Of a DNA stretch of 10,108 nt, positions 7,948 to 10,108 are shown piece by piece; the first letter of the stretch is position 1, and every line of letters begins with the position of its first letter. The notes below the pieces were generated by a model, which was given only the letters and a program-made list of their open reading frames with translations, was not told where the DNA came from and made no database searches. Source of the DNA: an uncultured Dokdonia sp. (GTDB lineage Bacteria > Bacteroidota > Bacteroidia > Flavobacteriales > Flavobacteriaceae); NCBI GenBank assembly GCA_937124495.1, contig CAKZKZ010000217.1:1-10108 (forward strand). Reading direction: 5' to 3'. Position numbers and translations under genes: made by a program.

Positions 7948-8163
7948 CTTTTCCAAAAGCTTCTTTAAAAATGTAATGAAATATTCTTTGACCGAAGTGA
8001 CGATAGGAGTGAAGTGGAAATGTGTATAGAATGGTTTTAAATCAATAATATTCAAATATTTATGGTTTCCTCTTAAACAAATCCTTATAAATTTTACTAT
8101 ATTTAAAAACCTCTTTATTTACTGATTTCTCATCATACAAATATATAATTTATAAAAAATTCC

Positions 8164-10108
8164 ATGAGCGAAACTATAATACCTAAAGCATTATTAGATC
8201 AAATTAAAGATGGAAATGTAATCTTATTTTTAGGCGCAGGCGCTGTATTTGATGCTAAACATCCTAGGTCTGAATTACCTCCAACAGGGAGACAATTATC
8301 CAACTTAATTGCTAAGAAATTTTTAGGTGATCAGTATTTGGGTATGGATCTACAATTTGTATCTGAATTAGCAATAAGTGAAACTGATTTATTTATCGTA
8401 CAGAGTTTCGTAGCTGGTATTTTTAAAGAATTTAAGCCAGGGGATCATCATTTAAGAATCCCATTTTATCGTTGGCATTCTATTTTTACTACAAATTATG
8501 ATTTAATTATAGAGAATTCATATGAAATAAAGGAAAGACAACAAGTACTCGCAACTTTTGTTAAAGATGGTGAGAGAATAAAAGATAAAATGATTTTTCC
8601 GAATTCGCTTATGTATAATAAATTACATGGGTCAATTACAGATATAAATGATCAAAATTTACCCTTAATATTAACTCCAGATCAATATGTAGATCATAAA
8701 GAAAATCGTTCACGTTTATTCAAACGATTACAGGAATTCTCATATGAGCATCCAATTTTATTTGTTGGTTTTAGTTTTGCTGATTTAGATATAAGGCTTA
8801 CTCTTAAAGAACTTAATAAACTTGGAGATGCCAGGCCTAGATCTTATATGATTGGACCGTATATTACAGATGTTGAACAAAGGTTATGGGATTTAAAAAA
8901 GATTTCTTCGATAAAATTATCTTTTAAAGATTTTATGGAAAAGTTAAAAATTGATATTAGCGAAAATGAAAGAGTTTTAAGTGGGATAATTAAAAAGAGT
9001 TCTTCACATCCAATTATGAATAGATTTCAATCTGATGCTAAAGAACCATCAGATAGATTAATGGAGTTTTTAGATAGAGACATAATCTATGTTCATTCGA
9101 ATTTAGCTGAAAAGAATACTGATCCAAAAACATTTTATAAAGGCTATTTTGAAGGTTGGGATCCAATAATTAAAAATTATGATGTACAAAGAAATGTAAC
9201 AGATTCAATTTTGTCAGAAGTTTTTTTAATTGATGAAAATGAAAGATTAACTCAACAAGAATTGTATTTAATTAAAGGTAATGCTGGTTCTGGTAAAACA
9301 GTTTTATTACATCGGTTAGCTTGGGAAGCATCTGTAACTTTCGAGCGATTGTGCCTTTATTATAAATCAGATCTTTCAATAGAATATAATCGTATTTCAG
9401 AATTATATCAATTAGTCAAAGAAAGAATATATCTTTTTGTAGATAATGTTACAGAAAAAGTAGAAGATATAGAATACATCTTAACAAAAGCTAAAAAAGA
9501 TAAGATACAAATTACAATAATAACTGCAGAAAGATCTAATGTCTGGAATGTAGTAGGAGATAAGTTGTCTTATTTATTAAACCGAAGTTATACACTAGGT
9601 TACTTAAAGGATAAGGAAATAGATAATCTAATAGAACTTCTTACAAAATATAAATCATTAGGGTATTTAACTGATAAAAGTTTAGAAAAACAAAAAGAAG
9701 CTTTATCTGAAAAGGCAGGAAGGGAATTACTCGTTGCTTTATATGAAGCAACAGCAGGAAAACCTTTTCCAGATATAGTTATGGATGAATATAAATCTAT
9801 TCCAAGCGAAGAAGCTCAAAATTTATATTTGACAATATCTATGTTCCACAGAATTGGCACTTATGCAAGAGCTGGTAATATTTCAAGATTACATAATATT
9901 AATTTCTCATATTTTAAAGACAAATTATTTAAACCATTAGAATCAGTCATTTATAATCATCGAAATTATGTTATTAATGACTTTGTTTTTACTACTAGAC
10001 ATCAATATATTGCTGAATTAGTTTTCGAACAAGTTTTAGTAGATCAAGATGCTAGGTTTCAAAAGTATGTTGTAGTAATTTCAAATTTAGATGTTGATTA
10101 CGAAAGTG
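8164..10108 (+). CDS. SIR2-STAND protein: SIR2-like NADase domain fused to a P-loop NTPase (3' partial)
   Basis: The frame is open from ATG 8164, 15 bases after an in-frame TAA at 8146-8148, to the right edge, giving 648 codons without a stop. Residues 1 to about 270 are a SIR2-like domain: Rossmann motif FLGAGA (22-27), TTNYD with Asn111, LHG with His155, and FVGFSFADLD (200-209). Asn and His at these motifs match the catalytic pair of defence NADases such as ThsA. A linker with FYKGYFEGW follows. The NTPase has Walker A GNAGSGKT (372-379), a Walker B-like LFVDN (424-428) and a sensor-like AERSNVW (455-461). Residues after about 500 look like the helical/winged-helix part of STAND proteins, with TRHQYIAE near 614. 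The expected C-terminal ligand-recognition repeats lie beyond the window. The architecture resembles Avs5-type and related systems: a phage signal triggers oligomerisation and NAD+ depletion. The exact class cannot be set without the C-terminus. Confidence 0.92.
   Translation, partial: MSETIIPKALLDQIKDGNVILFLGAGAVFDAKHPRSELPPTGRQLSNLIAKKFLGDQYLGMDLQFVSELAISETDLFIVQSFVAGIFKEFKPGDHHLRIPFYRWHSIFTTNYDLIIENSYEIKERQQVLATFVKDGERIKDKMIFPNSLMYNKLHGSITDINDQNLPLILTPDQYVDHKENRSRLFKRLQEFSYEHPILFVGFSFADLDIRLTLKELNKLGDARPRSYMIGPYITDVEQRLWDLKKISSIKLSFKDFMEKLKIDISENERVLSGIIKKSSSHPIMNRFQSDAKEPSDRLMEFLDRDIIYVHSNLAEKNTDPKTFYKGYFEGWDPIIKNYDVQRNVTDSILSEVFLIDENERLTQQELYLIKGNAGSGKTVLLHRLAWEASVTFERLCLYYKSDLSIEYNRISELYQLVKERIYLFVDNVTEKVEDIEYILTKAKKDKIQITIITAERSNVWNVVGDKLSYLLNRSYTLGYLKDKEIDNLIELLTKYKSLGYLTDKSLEKQKEALSEKAGRELLVALYEATAGKPFPDIVMDEYKSIPSEEAQNLYLTISMFHRIGTYARAGNISRLHNINFSYFKDKLFKPLESVIYNHRNYVINDFVFTTRHQYIAELVFEQVLVDQDARFQKYVVVISNLDVDYES

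Larger units (their letters stand above)
7772..8033 (+). repeat. Dispersed non-coding repeat, copy B
   Basis: This matches copy A (3499-3728) block for block: TTGACATAAT at 7772-7781, ACATTATAGCT at 7805-7815, the core at 7872-7895, a stem-loop with unrelated arms at 7899-7921, a T-rich run, and the tail at 7955-8033 with the same 19-base exact match at 7999-8017. It is longer than copy A, mainly because it carries extra sequence between the first two blocks that completes a 13-bp inverted repeat. It ends 130 bases before the ATG of the SIR2-STAND gene. Confidence 0.85.
7627..8163. other. 537-bp non-coding stretch before the SIR2-STAND gene
   Basis: There is no credible gene. The stretch holds a hairpin just after the operon (7667-7699), repeat copy B (7772-8033), then 130 bases of very AT-rich leader. 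A minus-strand frame at 7825-8055 lies almost wholly inside the repeat. The equivalent frame in copy A is disrupted by a one-base indel, and the codon differences between copies alter the amino acid, so I treat it as non-coding. No clear TTG/TAnnTTTG promoter is visible ahead of 8164. Confidence 0.7.

Noticed and set aside
3499..8033. CRISPR array, insertion sequence or integron integrase
   Set aside because: Only two repeat copies, 4 kb apart, with no regular spacers, and no transposase or recombinase gene in any frame examined.
7825..8055. Minus-strand reading frame of about 76 residues overlapping repeat copy B, with a related frame (HFTPIV-type peptide) in copy A
   Set aside because: In the shared part, the codon differences I could compare between copies all change the amino acid, and a one-base indel shifts the frame. 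That is the opposite of protein-level conservation, so the similarity is at DNA or RNA level.

Overview
The window looks like an accessory region of a Bacteroidota chromosome, most likely a marine flavobacterium or cytophagian. The reasons are the strong AT bias, A-rich leaders with little Shine-Dalgarno signal, TAA-rich stops, a Bacteroidota-type signal peptide (cleavage near Ser-Gln), and an aminopeptidase fused to an ABC-2 permease. This placement rests on style and gene content; no marker gene is present.

Layout. (1) 2-3190, + strand: the 3' part of an ABC-2 permease / M1 metallo-aminopeptidase fusion. The frame is open to the left edge, so the real start lies outside. (2) 3191-3957: a long non-coding stretch holding copy A of a roughly 230-bp dispersed repeat (3499-3728). 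(3) 3958-7626: a tight two-gene unit. The first gene is a seven-helix membrane protein with a C-terminal trypsin-like protease and an intact His/Asp/Ser triad. Three bases later comes a secreted 633-residue protein with a helical body and a probable outer-membrane beta-barrel end. (4) 7627-8163: a second non-coding stretch holding copy B of the repeat (7772-8033). (5) 8164-10108: the first 648 codons of a SIR2-STAND protein, an architecture used in anti-phage defence, cut by the right edge.

The two accessory units, protease/barrel and SIR2-STAND, are each preceded at a similar distance by the same non-coding element. That element has a conserved core, a stem-loop whose arm sequence differs between copies, and an 89% identical tail. 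This arrangement of repeat, gene unit, repeat, gene unit suggests a cassette-like array or insertion hotspot beginning just after the aminopeptidase gene.

The protease/barrel pair is the best candidate for a poorly described system. Charge distribution predicts a cytoplasmic protease, a roughly 50-residue periplasmic loop, and a partner in the periplasm or outer membrane. That is the geometry of an envelope sensor coupled to intracellular proteolysis. This functional reading is inference; the domains, spacing and catalytic residues are directly visible.
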